From Hydrogenophaga sp. (GTDB lineage Bacteria > Pseudomonadota > Gammaproteobacteria > Burkholderiales > Burkholderiaceae_C), in the NCBI RefSeq assembly GCF_026125785.1, contig NZ_JAHCKL010000001.1, positions 376,949-440,948 of the forward strand: a DNA stretch of 64,000 bases. The letters run 5' to 3'. Below, piece after piece: positions 41,329-49,272 of the stretch. Under the pieces are notes generated by a model. The model was not told the origin of the DNA. It saw only the letters and a program-made list of their open reading frames with translations, and made no database searches. How positions within the stretch are numbered: position 1 is the first letter of the stretch; every line of letters begins with the position of its first letter. The position numbers and the translations under genes were made by a program.

Positions 41329-42489
41329 CTAAAGCGTGGCCTGCGTGCCGAGGATGACCGTGCTTTGGGCCGAAAGCGTGCCGCCATTGCCGTGCGCGAT
41401 GGCGGTGTTACACCCCGCCACCTGCCGACGACCGGCCTCACCGCGGAGTTGGCGCACGGCCTCGATCAGCACGAAGATGCCGAACATGCCTGGATGGCAA
41501 TAAGACAGACCGCCGCCGCTGGTGTTGACGGGAAGCTGCCCCCCTGGGGCGATGGCACCGTCCGCGACGAAGCGGCCGCCCTCGCCCTTGGGGCAGAAGC
41601 CCAGATCTTCCAGGAACAGCAGCGTCGTGATGGTGAAGGCGTCGTAGACCTGTACCACGTCGATGTCTGCGGGCTTCAATCCTGCCATCGCATACGCGGC
41701 TGCTCCGGAGCGCACGGCGCCGGTCACGGTGAGGTCCGGCATGTTGCTGATGCTGTAGTGGCCGAGATCCTCGCCGACCCCCAGCACGTAGGCCGGACGC
41801 TTCCTGAGCGTCTTCGCCCGCTCCGCCGAGGTGATGATGATCGCCCCGCCGCCGTCCGTCACCAGGCAGCAGTCGCGCACCGTCAGCGGCGTGCTGACCA
41901 TGCGCGAGCCCAGCACGTCCGCCACGGTCAGCGGCTCCTTCTCCCACGCCTGCGGGTTGAGCAGCGCCCATTCGCGCGCGGCCACCGCCACCTGCGCGAG
42001 CTGCTCGCGCGTGGTGCCGTACTCGTGCATGTGGCGCGACGCCGCGAGCGCGTACGAGCTCGCTGTGTACAGGGGCCGGTAAGGCGACTCGTAGGGATTG
42101 ACATCGGGCGCCGCGACGTTGGCCCGGCCCAGGCTGCGCTGCGTACTGGCATAGGCGATCAGCGCGACCTCGCACAGCCCCGCCTGGATGGCCGCCTGTG
42201 CGTGCGCCACCATCGACATGAAGCTGCAGCCCCCGATGTTGGTGCCGTCGTGGTAGCGCGGCCGGATCCCGAGGTACTCGGCCAGCGCCAAGGTCGGCAT
42301 GCGGCTCTGCGAGGTGGTGGCGAACAGGCCATCGACGTCGCGCAGCGACAGGCCCGCATCGGCCAGGGCGCGCTGCGCCGCCTGCCCCATGAGGTCCAGG
42401 GGCGACAGGCCGGCAGCCACTTCCCCCAGGTCGGATTCGGCGACGCCTGCAATAGCGCAGGCGCCGCGTTTCAGGCCATGCTGTGTCAT
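41329..42489 (-). CDS. Thiolase-superfamily protein, Ltp/SCP-x-like (possible acyl-CoA aldolase)
   Basis: A 386-residue protein starting at 42489 in an ATGA overlap with the DUF35 gene; the longer frame upstream is the shadow of that gene. Thiolase-fold motifs are visible (NIGGCSFMSMVAHAQAAIQA, VTDGGGAIIITSAERAK, VQVYDAFTITTLLFLEDLGF, NTSGGGLSYCHPGMFGIF), but the usual catalytic thiolase Cys motifs are changed as in lipid-transfer-protein (Ltp) thiolases. With the DUF35 partner and two MaoC hydratases nearby, it resembles hydratase/retro-aldolase sets that remove short acyl-CoA side chains. That role is inference; a degradative thiolase is the alternative. Confidence 0.88.
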   Translation of the reverse strand: MTQHGLKRGACAIAGVAESDLGEVAAGLSPLDLMGQAAQRALADAGLSLRDVDGLFATTSQSRMPTLALAEYLGIRPRYHDGTNIGGCSFMSMVAHAQAAIQAGLCEVALIAYASTQRSLGRANVAAPDVNPYESPYRPLYTASSYALAASRHMHEYGTTREQLAQVAVAAREWALLNPQAWEKEPLTVADVLGSRMVSTPLTVRDCCLVTDGGGAIIITSAERAKTLRKRPAYVLGVGEDLGHYSISNMPDLTVTGAVRSGAAAYAMAGLKPADIDVVQVYDAFTITTLLFLEDLGFCPKGEGGRFVADGAIAPGGQLPVNTSGGGLSYCHPGMFGIFVLIEAVRQLRGEAGRRQVAGCNTAIAHGNGGTLSAQSTVILGTQATL

Positions 42490-42887
42490 GCGGCCTCCGG
42501 CACGAAGACGACGTAAGGCGCGGCGCCGTCGCCGTCGCCGTCGCCGGGGGTGTGGACGCGCGAGCGCACGCGCATGCCGATGCGCACCGCATCGGCGGGC
42601 ACCTCCTCGACGCGGCTCATGAGGCGGAAGCCCTCGTCCATGTCCACCAGCACCACGTTGTACGGCGGCTCGCCGCGCGGGCTGATCACCGTCGCGGCGT
42701 GAACGGCGCCCTTGCCCCCGCTCACGCGCCATTCAACGGCGTTGCCTGTGCCGGGAGCGATCACCCGTGGAAAGAACACCGGCTGGCCGGAGGCGGCGTC
42801 GAACTGGTACGCCAGTTCCCCGCGCTGAAGGTAGTCGCGGAAGAGCGCGAGCGGCGAAGCGCCCGCGGCAATCGTGTTGAGGCTCAT
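42486..42887 (-). CDS. DUF35 OB-fold acyl-CoA-associated protein
   Basis: A 133-residue protein: LFRDYLQRGELAYQFDAASG, VFFPRVIAPGTGNAVEWRVS, GAVHAATVISPRGEPPYNVV, and the OB-fold EVPADAVRIGMRVRSRVHTP. The N-terminal zinc-ribbon Cys residues of many DUF35 proteins are absent here (no CxxC). DUF35 proteins bind thiolase-like Ltp partners and are needed for their activity. Overlap with the thiolase-like gene supports a complex. Confidence 0.88.
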   Translation of the reverse strand: MSLNTIAAGASPLALFRDYLQRGELAYQFDAASGQPVFFPRVIAPGTGNAVEWRVSGGKGAVHAATVISPRGEPPYNVVLVDMDEGFRLMSRVEEVPADAVRIGMRVRSRVHTPGDGDGDGAAPYVVFVPEAA

Positions 42888-42892
42888 GGGAT

Positions 42893-44146
42893 TCAGATAA
42901 TGCGGTTGGCGCGATGGCGCGCGATTTCTTCACTGCTCAGCCCGAGCAGGCTGCCTAGGACGTCCTCTGTCGCGTCGCCCAGCGTCGGCGGCGCGCGGTC
43001 GTACACCGGCGGTGTGCCTTGCAGACGCAGCGGACTGGCAATCGTGGACACTATGCTGCCGTCCGGGCGCTGCAGGTCCACCCGCAGCTTGCGGTGCTGC
43101 ACCTGCGCGTCCTCGAAGACCTGCCGGTAGTTGTTGATGGGACCGCAGGGCACGCCACGGGACTCCAGCCGCTCCAGCCACTCGGCGCGTGTGCGAGTGA
43201 GCATAGTGCGGGCTAGTTCGGGCACAAGTTCATCCCGACCGGTGATGCGGCCGGTGACCTTGGTCCAGCGCGGGTCGGCGCCCAGGTCCGACCGCTCGAT
43301 GGCCGCGCAGTACTGCTGCCACTGGCCGTCGTTGCCGACTGCCACGACGATCTCGCCGTCGGCCACTACGAACACCTGGTAGGGCACGAGGCTCGCGTGT
43401 GCGTTGCCGAACCGGCCCGGGACCTTGTCACTTGCGAAGTAACCCGTCACTTGGTTGCCGCCGAGGGCCACGATGCAGTCGAGCAGCGCCATGTCGATGT
43501 ACTGGCCGCGGCCCGACACCGAGCGATGCTCCAGCGCCGAGAGGATCGCGATCGTCGCGTACATCCCGGTCATAACGTCGGCGATCGCGATGCCTGCCTT
43601 CTGCGGCCCGCCGCCCGGCAGGTCGTCGCGCTCGCCGGTGATGCTCATGAGCCCGCCCATGGCCTGGAAGACGAAGTCGTACCCGGGCTTGTGCGCGCTC
43701 GGTCCTTCTTGGCCATAGCCGGTGATCGAGCAGTAGACCAGACGCGGGTTCAGGGCCGACAGCGCGGCGTAGTCAAGACCGTAGCGCTTGAGGTCCCCGA
43801 CCTTGTAGTTCTCGATCACGACGTCGCTGACCGCGGCCAACTTGCGGATCATCTCTTGCCCTTCGGGGCGCGAGATGTCCATGGTGATCGACTTCTTGCC
43901 GCGGTTGGCCGCAGCGTAGTACGTCGAGTCCGCGCCGGCCCCCGCCTGCGCGCCCTCGACCCAAGGCGGGCCCCAGCCGCGTGTGTCGTCGCCGGCGCCG
44001 GGGCGTTCCACCTTGATCACGTCCGCGCCCATGTCGGCGAGGTTCTGGCTGCACCACGGGCCCGCCAGCACCCGGGACAGGTCCAGCACGCGCAGGTGCG
44101 AAAGGGCGCCCGGTCCGCCGGGCCGCTCCATCGTCGTGTCAGGCAT
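42893..44146 (-). CDS. CaiB/BaiF-family (class III) CoA-transferase
   Basis: A 417-residue protein of normal length. Typical N-terminal sequence LRVLDLSRVLAGPWCSQNLA, DMGADVIKVERPGAGDDTRG, NRGKKSITMDISRPEGQEMI, and the catalytic Asp likely in IAIADVMTGMYATI. It transfers CoA between acids and would activate the substrate of the pathway. It lies between DUF35 and the Bug receptor in one minus-strand operon (gaps of 5 and 9 bp). Confidence 0.94.
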   Translation of the reverse strand: MPDTTMERPGGPGALSHLRVLDLSRVLAGPWCSQNLADMGADVIKVERPGAGDDTRGWGPPWVEGAQAGAGADSTYYAAANRGKKSITMDISRPEGQEMIRKLAAVSDVVIENYKVGDLKRYGLDYAALSALNPRLVYCSITGYGQEGPSAHKPGYDFVFQAMGGLMSITGERDDLPGGGPQKAGIAIADVMTGMYATIAILSALEHRSVSGRGQYIDMALLDCIVALGGNQVTGYFASDKVPGRFGNAHASLVPYQVFVVADGEIVVAVGNDGQWQQYCAAIERSDLGADPRWTKVTGRITGRDELVPELARTMLTRTRAEWLERLESRGVPCGPINNYRQVFEDAQVQHRKLRVDLQRPDGSIVSTIASPLRLQGTPPVYDRAPPTLGDATEDVLGSLLGLSSEEIARHRANRII

Positions 44147-44155
44147 GTAGCGCTC

Positions 44156-45145
44156 CTAGTCGATCTTGACGTTGGCGTCGCTGATCACCTTGACCCACTT
44201 GGTCAGCTCGGCGTCGACGAACGAAGTGAACTGGGCTTGCGTCATGGAGCCCGGCTCGGCGCCGAGGGCGGCGAACTGCGAGCGGATGTTGGCGCTTTGC
44301 AGCACCTGCCGCACGTCGCCTGCAAGCTTCTCGCGCAGCTTGGGGTCCATGCGTCCGGGGGCGTAGAGGCCGAACCAGGCGGTGGCCTCGAAGCCCTTCA
44401 GACCGGCCTCATCGATGGTCGGAACGTTCGGCAGCGCAGGTGAGCGCTTGAGCGACGTCACGCCCAGGGCCAGCAGCTTGCCCGACTGGATGTGCTGCAG
44501 CACGCCCGGCACCGAGTCGAACATCATCGGTATCTGGCCGCCCAGCAGGTCGGTTAGCGCGGTCGCGGCGCCCTTATAAGGCACGTGGACCATTTCCACG
44601 CCCGCCATCAACTTGAACAGCTCGCCGGAGAGATGGTTAGCTCCGCCCGTCCCGGAAGAGCCGAAGTTCACCTTGCCCGGATTTGCCTTGGCGTAAGCCA
44701 CCAGTTGCTGCACCGTCTTAGGTGGGAAAGACGGGTGCACCACCAGCACGTTGGGCACGGCCGCGACCTGCGCGAGCGGCGTGAAGTCGGTGCGCGTGTC
44801 GTACTTGAGGTTCTTGTACAGGCCTGGATTTATCACGTGGTGCGTGGCGGTGAGCATGAGCGTGTGGCCGTCCGGCGGCATGCGCGCCAGTTGCTCTGAG
44901 AAAATGGTGCCGCTGGCACCCGCCTTGTTGTCAACGATGACGGGCTTGCCCCAGCGCTCCCCCAGCTCCTTGGCCAGCTGTCGCGCAAGGATGTCGGTGG
45001 TGCCGCCGGCCGGGAACGGCACGACGATCTTCACGGGGTGCGTGGGAAAATCCTGTGCGTGCGCCGCGAGCGGCGCTGCCGCTGCGCACAGGATGCCAAG
45101 CGCCGCTGCGGTCAGCCGCGCCTTGTAGTTCTTAAGGATCTGCAT
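44156..45145 (-). CDS. Bug-family tripartite tricarboxylate transporter receptor (TctC-like)
   Basis: A 329-residue periplasmic protein. A signal peptide ends after AHAQ (about residues 1-31). Bug motifs are clear: FPTHPVKIVVPFPAGGTTDI, ILARQLAKELGERWGKPVIV, DNKAGASGTIFSEQLARM, and the C-terminal QFTSFVDAELTKWVKVISDA. Bug proteins bind carboxylates and are greatly expanded in Burkholderiales. No TctAB permease is next to it, so it may be an orphan receptor using a distant permease or acting in sensing. Confidence 0.95.
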   Translation of the reverse strand: MQILKNYKARLTAAALGILCAAAAPLAAHAQDFPTHPVKIVVPFPAGGTTDILARQLAKELGERWGKPVIVDNKAGASGTIFSEQLARMPPDGHTLMLTATHHVINPGLYKNLKYDTRTDFTPLAQVAAVPNVLVVHPSFPPKTVQQLVAYAKANPGKVNFGSSGTGGANHLSGELFKLMAGVEMVHVPYKGAATALTDLLGGQIPMMFDSVPGVLQHIQSGKLLALGVTSLKRSPALPNVPTIDEAGLKGFEATAWFGLYAPGRMDPKLREKLAGDVRQVLQSANIRSQFAALGAEPGSMTQAQFTSFVDAELTKWVKVISDANVKID

Positions 45146-45193
45146 GGATGTCTCCTGGGTTTCTGGGGCGGGGCTGCCGGCGGCAGCGGGGCG

Positions 45194-45631
45194 TCAGCTA
45201 GCGAGCGGGATTTCGACCATCGCTTCGCCGACGGCCACGACTTCGCCGCGCTGGTTCTGCACCTGCACGTCCAGCATGAACCAGCGGCCGGTCTGCGTGT
45301 CCTTACCCGCCTTGACCACCGCGCTCGGGGTGATGGTGTCGCCCGGCTTCACGGGCATCTTCCAGCGGGTCTCGAGGCGCCGCTGCACGCCGCCGTGGGC
45401 GTAGATCCAGTCGGTCAGCATCTTGGTGATGACACCGAAGTTGTTCATGCCGTGCATGATGATGCCGCCGAAGTTCGTCTTGCCGAAGTCACCCTTCATG
45501 TACTCGTCGTCGAGGTGCAGCGGGTTGAAGTCAAGCGAGGCTTCGCAGAAAGCACGGATCGTTTCCCGCGTGGGCGAGAAGGGGGTGCCGGTGATCTTGT
45601 GGCCGGCTTCGAATTGGGTAGTGGTCGTCAT
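45194..45631 (-). CDS. MaoC-like enoyl-CoA hydratase
   Basis: A 145-residue hot-dog-fold protein: TIRAFCEASLDFNPLHLDDE contains the hydratase D-x(4)-H catalytic pattern (DFNPLH), with GIIMHGMNNFGVITKM and PVKPGDTITPSAVVKAGKDT. It follows the second MaoC-type gene by 14 bp and may form a heterodimer with it. Confidence 0.9.
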   Translation of the reverse strand: MTTTTQFEAGHKITGTPFSPTRETIRAFCEASLDFNPLHLDDEYMKGDFGKTNFGGIIMHGMNNFGVITKMLTDWIYAHGGVQRRLETRWKMPVKPGDTITPSAVVKAGKDTQTGRWFMLDVQVQNQRGEVVAVGEAMVEIPLAS

Positions 45632-45645
45632 GTCGTGGATCCTTC

Positions 45646-46119
45646 TTAGGCCGGGCGGATGGTCTGGCCTCGGCCGGAGCAGATAACCTGGTTGTGCTGG
45701 TTGAAGAAGACGTTGTCGTGGACGACGAACAGCCGGTCTTTCTTGATGAACTTGTCCAGTGCGCGCGCTTCCAGGCGGATGGTGTCGCCGGGGCGCGCGG
45801 GGATGTTGTAGCTCCAGGACTGGCCCGCGTTGACGGTGCCGGGGCTGCGCATCCAGTCGTCCGCCGGGGTGCAGGCGAACATCAACAGGATGTGGATGGT
45901 GGGAGGAGCGATGAGGCCCTTATACGGCGTGGTCTTGGCGTATTCCTCGTCGAAGTACAGCGGATGGGTGTCGCCCACCACGCGGCAGTACTTCTGGATC
46001 GCTTCGAGCGTCAGCGTGTACGGGATTGTCTTGCGCGGTTCACCGGGAACGATCTGTTCCCAGGTCTTGCGCAGCTCGTTGTCCTTCCAGAAATCGGTTT
46101 CGAAGGTTTGTGCGGTCAT
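45646..46119 (-). CDS. MaoC/FAS1-like dehydratase-domain protein
   Basis: A 157-residue hot-dog protein of the N-terminal MaoC-like (FAS1_DH-region) type: TIPYTLTLEAIQKYCRVVGD, THPLYFDEEYAKTTPYKGLI and IRLEARALDKFIKKDRLFVV. In paired hydratases such a protein forms a complex with a catalytic MaoC subunit. First gene of the minus-strand operon, divergent from the IclR regulator. Confidence 0.88.
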   Translation of the reverse strand: MTAQTFETDFWKDNELRKTWEQIVPGEPRKTIPYTLTLEAIQKYCRVVGDTHPLYFDEEYAKTTPYKGLIAPPTIHILLMFACTPADDWMRSPGTVNAGQSWSYNIPARPGDTIRLEARALDKFIKKDRLFVVHDNVFFNQHNQVICSGRGQTIRPA

Positions 46120-46171
46120 GGCTTACAAGTTGAGGTTGAAAAATTCGGCGAATCGTCTACAATATCCGCCT

Positions 46172-46191
46172 GGCGGTCATTGGTAACCGCC
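46172..46191. promoter_or_regulatory. Putative IclR operator in the divergent promoter
   Basis: GGCGGT-CATTGGTA-ACCGCC has perfect 6-bp arms, midway between the MaoC-type start (46119) and the iclR-like start (46241). A second palindrome AGCCG-GTAAG-CGGCT lies at 46206-46220. Confidence 0.55.
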
Positions 46192-46240
46192 TAGAGATCA
46201 TTATTAGCCGGTAAGCGGCTGTTGTCAACTTGAAGAACTT

Positions 46241-47005
46241 ATGGCCACCCCTGAAAGCGAATCCTTCGTCCGCACGTTTGCGCGCGGACTAAAAGTCATT
46301 GAGGTACTGGGCCTACGTCCCGGCGGGCTTACCCTGGCCGAGGTGGCGGACGGTGTAGCACTGCCGCGCACGGCAGTGCGCAGGTTCCTGCTAACGCTGG
46401 TTGATCTGGCATTCGTTCGAACCGACGGCAAGCGCTATTGGCTCACACCACGCGTTTTGCGCCTTGGTCTTTCCTACCTCTCCACGCTTCCTTACTGGCG
46501 CGATGCGCAGCCTGCGCTGGAGGAGCTGTGCGCGCGGGTGCAGCAGTCCTGCGCACTGTCCGTGCTGGACGGCGAAGAACTCGTCTATGTGCAGCGGCAG
46601 CACGCCAAGCGCATCCTCCCCATGAGCCCTACCGTCGGCAGCCGGCTGCCCGCGCATGCGGTGTCGATGGGCCGCGTGCTGCTCGCAGGGCTTACAGACG
46701 AGGAACTGGAGCAATATCTCGAATCCGCCGAGCTCGTCGCACTGACGCCCGCAACGCTGACGGATCGCGATCAGATGCACAAAGCCATCCTCGCAATCCG
46801 GCAGCGTGGCTGGGCTTGGGTGGATGGCGAGCTAGACGAATCGATCTGTGGTCTCGCGGTGCCAGTCAGGGATCGCAGAGGCGCCACGATCGCCGCGCTG
46901 AATGTCAGCTTGCCGTCTGGAGAGTTCACGCAAGAACAGGCCGTGGAGCGGTTCCTGGGCGAACTGCGAGTCGCAGCGTCGCGGCTGCGCGCGAGCGATC
47001 GATAG
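46241..47005 (+). CDS. IclR-family transcriptional regulator
   Basis: A 254-residue protein with an N-terminal winged HTH (GLTLAEVADGVALPRTAVRR) and the IclR effector domain (SCALSVLDGEELVYVQRQHA, GSRLPAHAVSMGRVLLAGL, DGELDESICGLAVPVRDRRG, AALNVSLPSGEFT). It is divergent from the catabolic operon and should control it in response to a pathway intermediate, probably also itself. Confidence 0.95.
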   Translation: MATPESESFVRTFARGLKVIEVLGLRPGGLTLAEVADGVALPRTAVRRFLLTLVDLAFVRTDGKRYWLTPRVLRLGLSYLSTLPYWRDAQPALEELCARVQQSCALSVLDGEELVYVQRQHAKRILPMSPTVGSRLPAHAVSMGRVLLAGLTDEELEQYLESAELVALTPATLTDRDQMHKAILAIRQRGWAWVDGELDESICGLAVPVRDRRGATIAALNVSLPSGEFTQEQAVERFLGELRVAASRLRASDR

Positions 47006-47011
47006 CCTATC

Positions 47012-47150
47012 GCCACACTCGATGCGCAGGCCAAGGCGACGCTGATCTACAGGCGGACCAAAAACCTACGTGCCTTGCAACTGCTTCTGGGGCACTTCAA
47101 GCTTGAGTCGACCGTGAGAGCGGGACCGCTGCGCCCCTGCTGGCAGCCTA
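47012..47150 (+). pseudogene. C-terminal remnant of a phage-type integrase
   Basis: From 47030 the frame reads QAKATLIYRRTKNLRALQLL and LGHFKLESTV, the well-known C-terminal segment of tyrosine integrases. Upstream, CACTCGATGCGCAGG encodes the HSMRR of the active-site box if one base is restored, so there is a 1-bp deletion. The final Tyr is missing. It is a relic just after the IclR gene, near the right border of the umuC insertion. Confidence 0.7.
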
Positions 47151-47432
47151 AAGACATCGATTGACGCGCGTGGCGATGGCCGCTATGCGGTAGGTAGCGT
47201 GAGTTCGGATATACCAATCGAACGGCAGCAAACGCTGCACTGCCGGCGCTTGACCAGAAATTCTGAGCGGCTCTTGAGGGTCGTCCTGCGTCGATCAGGG
47301 TGGCGCTGGGCCTCCTACTTCAACGACTCAGAGCGTGCTCGAATTGAGCCTTATTACGTACAAAACTGTTAGTCTTGATTCTTGTTGAAGAATCAACGAC
47401 TAAATACCTACTAACAGTTAGGGTCATTCAGA
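47151..47432. other. Right border of the umuC insertion with large palindrome
   Basis: No gene. At 47369-47402 TTAGTC-TTGATTCTT-GTTG-AAGAATCAA-C-GACTAA forms a near-perfect 15-bp-arm palindrome; CTGTTAGT (47367) is inverted as ACTAACAG (47410-47417). The umuC coding sequence resumes 15 bp later. Confidence 0.55.
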
Positions 47433-48626
47433 AACAACGATGGCTGTGCCATTGCGCGCAGCGACGAGGCAAAGGCGCTGGGCGTGAAGATGGGTCAACC
47501 CATCCACCAGGTGCCGGCCGCCATTCGCCGTCAACTCGTCATCCGATCGGCCAATTTCACGCTGTATGGCGATCTCTCGGCACGCATCAACACCATCCTG
47601 CGAGCGGCCGTGCCACGTGTCGAGAGTTACAGCATCGACGAATGTTTCCTCGATCTGGACGGCATCCGCGACCGCGAGGCGCTCGTATGGGAGCTGCGCG
47701 CGCGTGTGGAGCGTTGGACGGGAATTCCCAACGGCATAGGCATAGGCAGCACCAAGACCCTGGCCAAGCTGGCCAATCATGTCGCCAAGAGTGCGCAGCG
47801 CAAACCCGGTAGCTACCCCGATGCCTATGCCGGTGTGGCGGATCTCGCGAGTCTTTCGCCGGCAGTCCTGGTGGATGTGCTGGCTGCCACCCCGGTAGGC
47901 GAAGTTTGGGGCGTTGGCCGGCGCTGGTCAGACAAGCTGCAGGCCCAGGGCATTCATACCGCCCTGCAGCTTCGAGATGCGCCCAGGGGTCAGGTTTTGC
48001 AGGACTTTGGCGTGACGCTGGCCCGCACCCAGCGTGAGCTGGCCGGTTTGGCCTGCATGGGGTTGGAGGATGTGGAGCCGGATCGGCAGCAAATCATGGT
48101 CAGCCGCAGTTTTGGCGCAAGGGTGTATGACCATGATGCGGTGCGCGAAGCCCTTGTCAGTTTCGCCGTCCGCGCCTGCGAAAAGCTGCGCCAGCGCAAT
48201 CTCGTGGCGTCGGCCGTCGGCATTTTTGCGAGTACCGACGCGTTCGATCGGGAGGCCATCCAACACCATCCACAGCGCGCAGCGAACCTGCCGGGAGCCA
48301 CTAGTGATTCACGCCTGGTGGCAGCGACCGTGGCACAACTGAGCAGGCGTTTTCTGAAGCAGGGCCTGGCGTACAAGAAGGCAGGGGTGTGGCTCATGGA
48401 CTTGGCGCGCCCTGTGGATCTGCAGCCAGAACTGTTCGGCCCGGCCACCGCCGGCAACGAACGATTGATGGAAGTCGTCGATGCCATCAACCGCCGCCAT
48501 GGGCGTGGTGCGATCGGACTGGGAGCCACGGGTTGGCAATCAACGCCTCATTGGGGAATGCGGCAGGAACACCTCTCGCCGCGGTTCACCACCGCCTTCA
48601 GTGACCTGCCAGTCGCATATTGCTGA
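47433..48626 (+). pseudogene. umuC: umuC-like Y-family DNA polymerase, 5'-truncated
   Basis: From NNDGCAIARSDEAKALGVKM at 47433 to the natural C-terminus (QEHLSPRFTTAFSDLPVAYC). The catalytic ESYSIDECFLDLDG with the Asp-Glu pair, the thumb GIPNGIGIGSTKTLAKLANH and the HhH-like WGVGRRWSDKLQAQGI are intact. The N-terminal palm strand with the first metal-binding Asp is missing. An internal ATG at 47490 (or GTG upstream) could start a shorter protein, but without the first Asp it would not polymerise. The missing N-terminal codons are at 36816-36857. Confidence 0.88.
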
Positions 48627-48634
48627 CGCTCCTG

Positions 48635-49171
48635 TTAACAGCCATAGCGCTTTGATCCGTCTGGCAGCAATTGATACCGGCCGCCCTTGGGGCCGGTGAC
48701 GCAATCCGTGGCATCAGCCGACTTGAGGCGGTTGCTTTGCCGAAACTCCCATGGAGCCATAGGGGGCGCTGCGGTTCCCTGCGTGCTCCACAGCCCGACA
48801 CGCGCCACGCGTGCTGCCTGCTCGGCCTCGGGAAATGCCGCATCTATCTGGTACCTGGTGTAGGCCCAGGCCAAGCCTGCCTTGACTTGTTCCAGATTGG
48901 CATCCTTACCGCGGCATTCGACCCTGGCCACCGTGCGGCCATAGCGATCCGTGGCTGTCGGCCTGATCGTCGCATCCGCCTTGAAGCATAGATCGGACAG
49001 GTGGCGCTTGCTGCGCTGGCCGAAGGCCTGGCGGCTCTCTGGCGCATCGATCTCGGCGAGGCGCACGCGTACTTGCTGATAGGGATGGGCTGGATCAGCT
49101 GCGGGGCAGCGGGTCGTCAGGGTATCGCCGTCGGATATTCCGACGATCAGGCAAAGCAGGGCGGCAAGCAT
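48635..49171 (-). CDS. Secreted thermonuclease (staphylococcal nuclease-like)
   Basis: A 178-residue protein with a short N-terminal hydrophobic segment (MLAALLCLIVG). SNase motifs: ISDGDTLT, VRVRLAEIDAPESRQAFGQR with the catalytic Arg/Asp/Glu set, DRYGRTVARVECRGKDANLE, and QVKAGLAWAYTRY. A C-terminal extension (CVTGPKGGRYQLLPDGSKRY) is common in proteobacterial homologues. ICE-borne nucleases of this type are frequent. It converges with umuC. Confidence 0.92.
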   Translation of the reverse strand: MLAALLCLIVGISDGDTLTTRCPAADPAHPYQQVRVRLAEIDAPESRQAFGQRSKRHLSDLCFKADATIRPTATDRYGRTVARVECRGKDANLEQVKAGLAWAYTRYQIDAAFPEAEQAARVARVGLWSTQGTAAPPMAPWEFRQSNRLKSADATDCVTGPKGGRYQLLPDGSKRYGC

Positions 49172-49272
49172 GCGCGATTGACTTCAATAAGGGACGCTGA
49201 GGATACTGGCATGCCGGAAACCTCCATGGGTTCTTGGGCCTTCCAACAACGTTGAACAACGAGGTGGGGCCA

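Noticed and set aside
41438-42592. 384-codon minus-strand frame in the thiolase region
   Set aside because: Out-of-frame shadow of the thiolase-like gene; its translation is Arg/Gly/His-rich low-complexity with no domain.
43397-44443. 348-codon plus-strand frame opposite the CoA-transferase and Bug genes
   Set aside because: Antisense shadow in high-GC DNA; the CaiB and Bug families on the minus strand are unambiguous.
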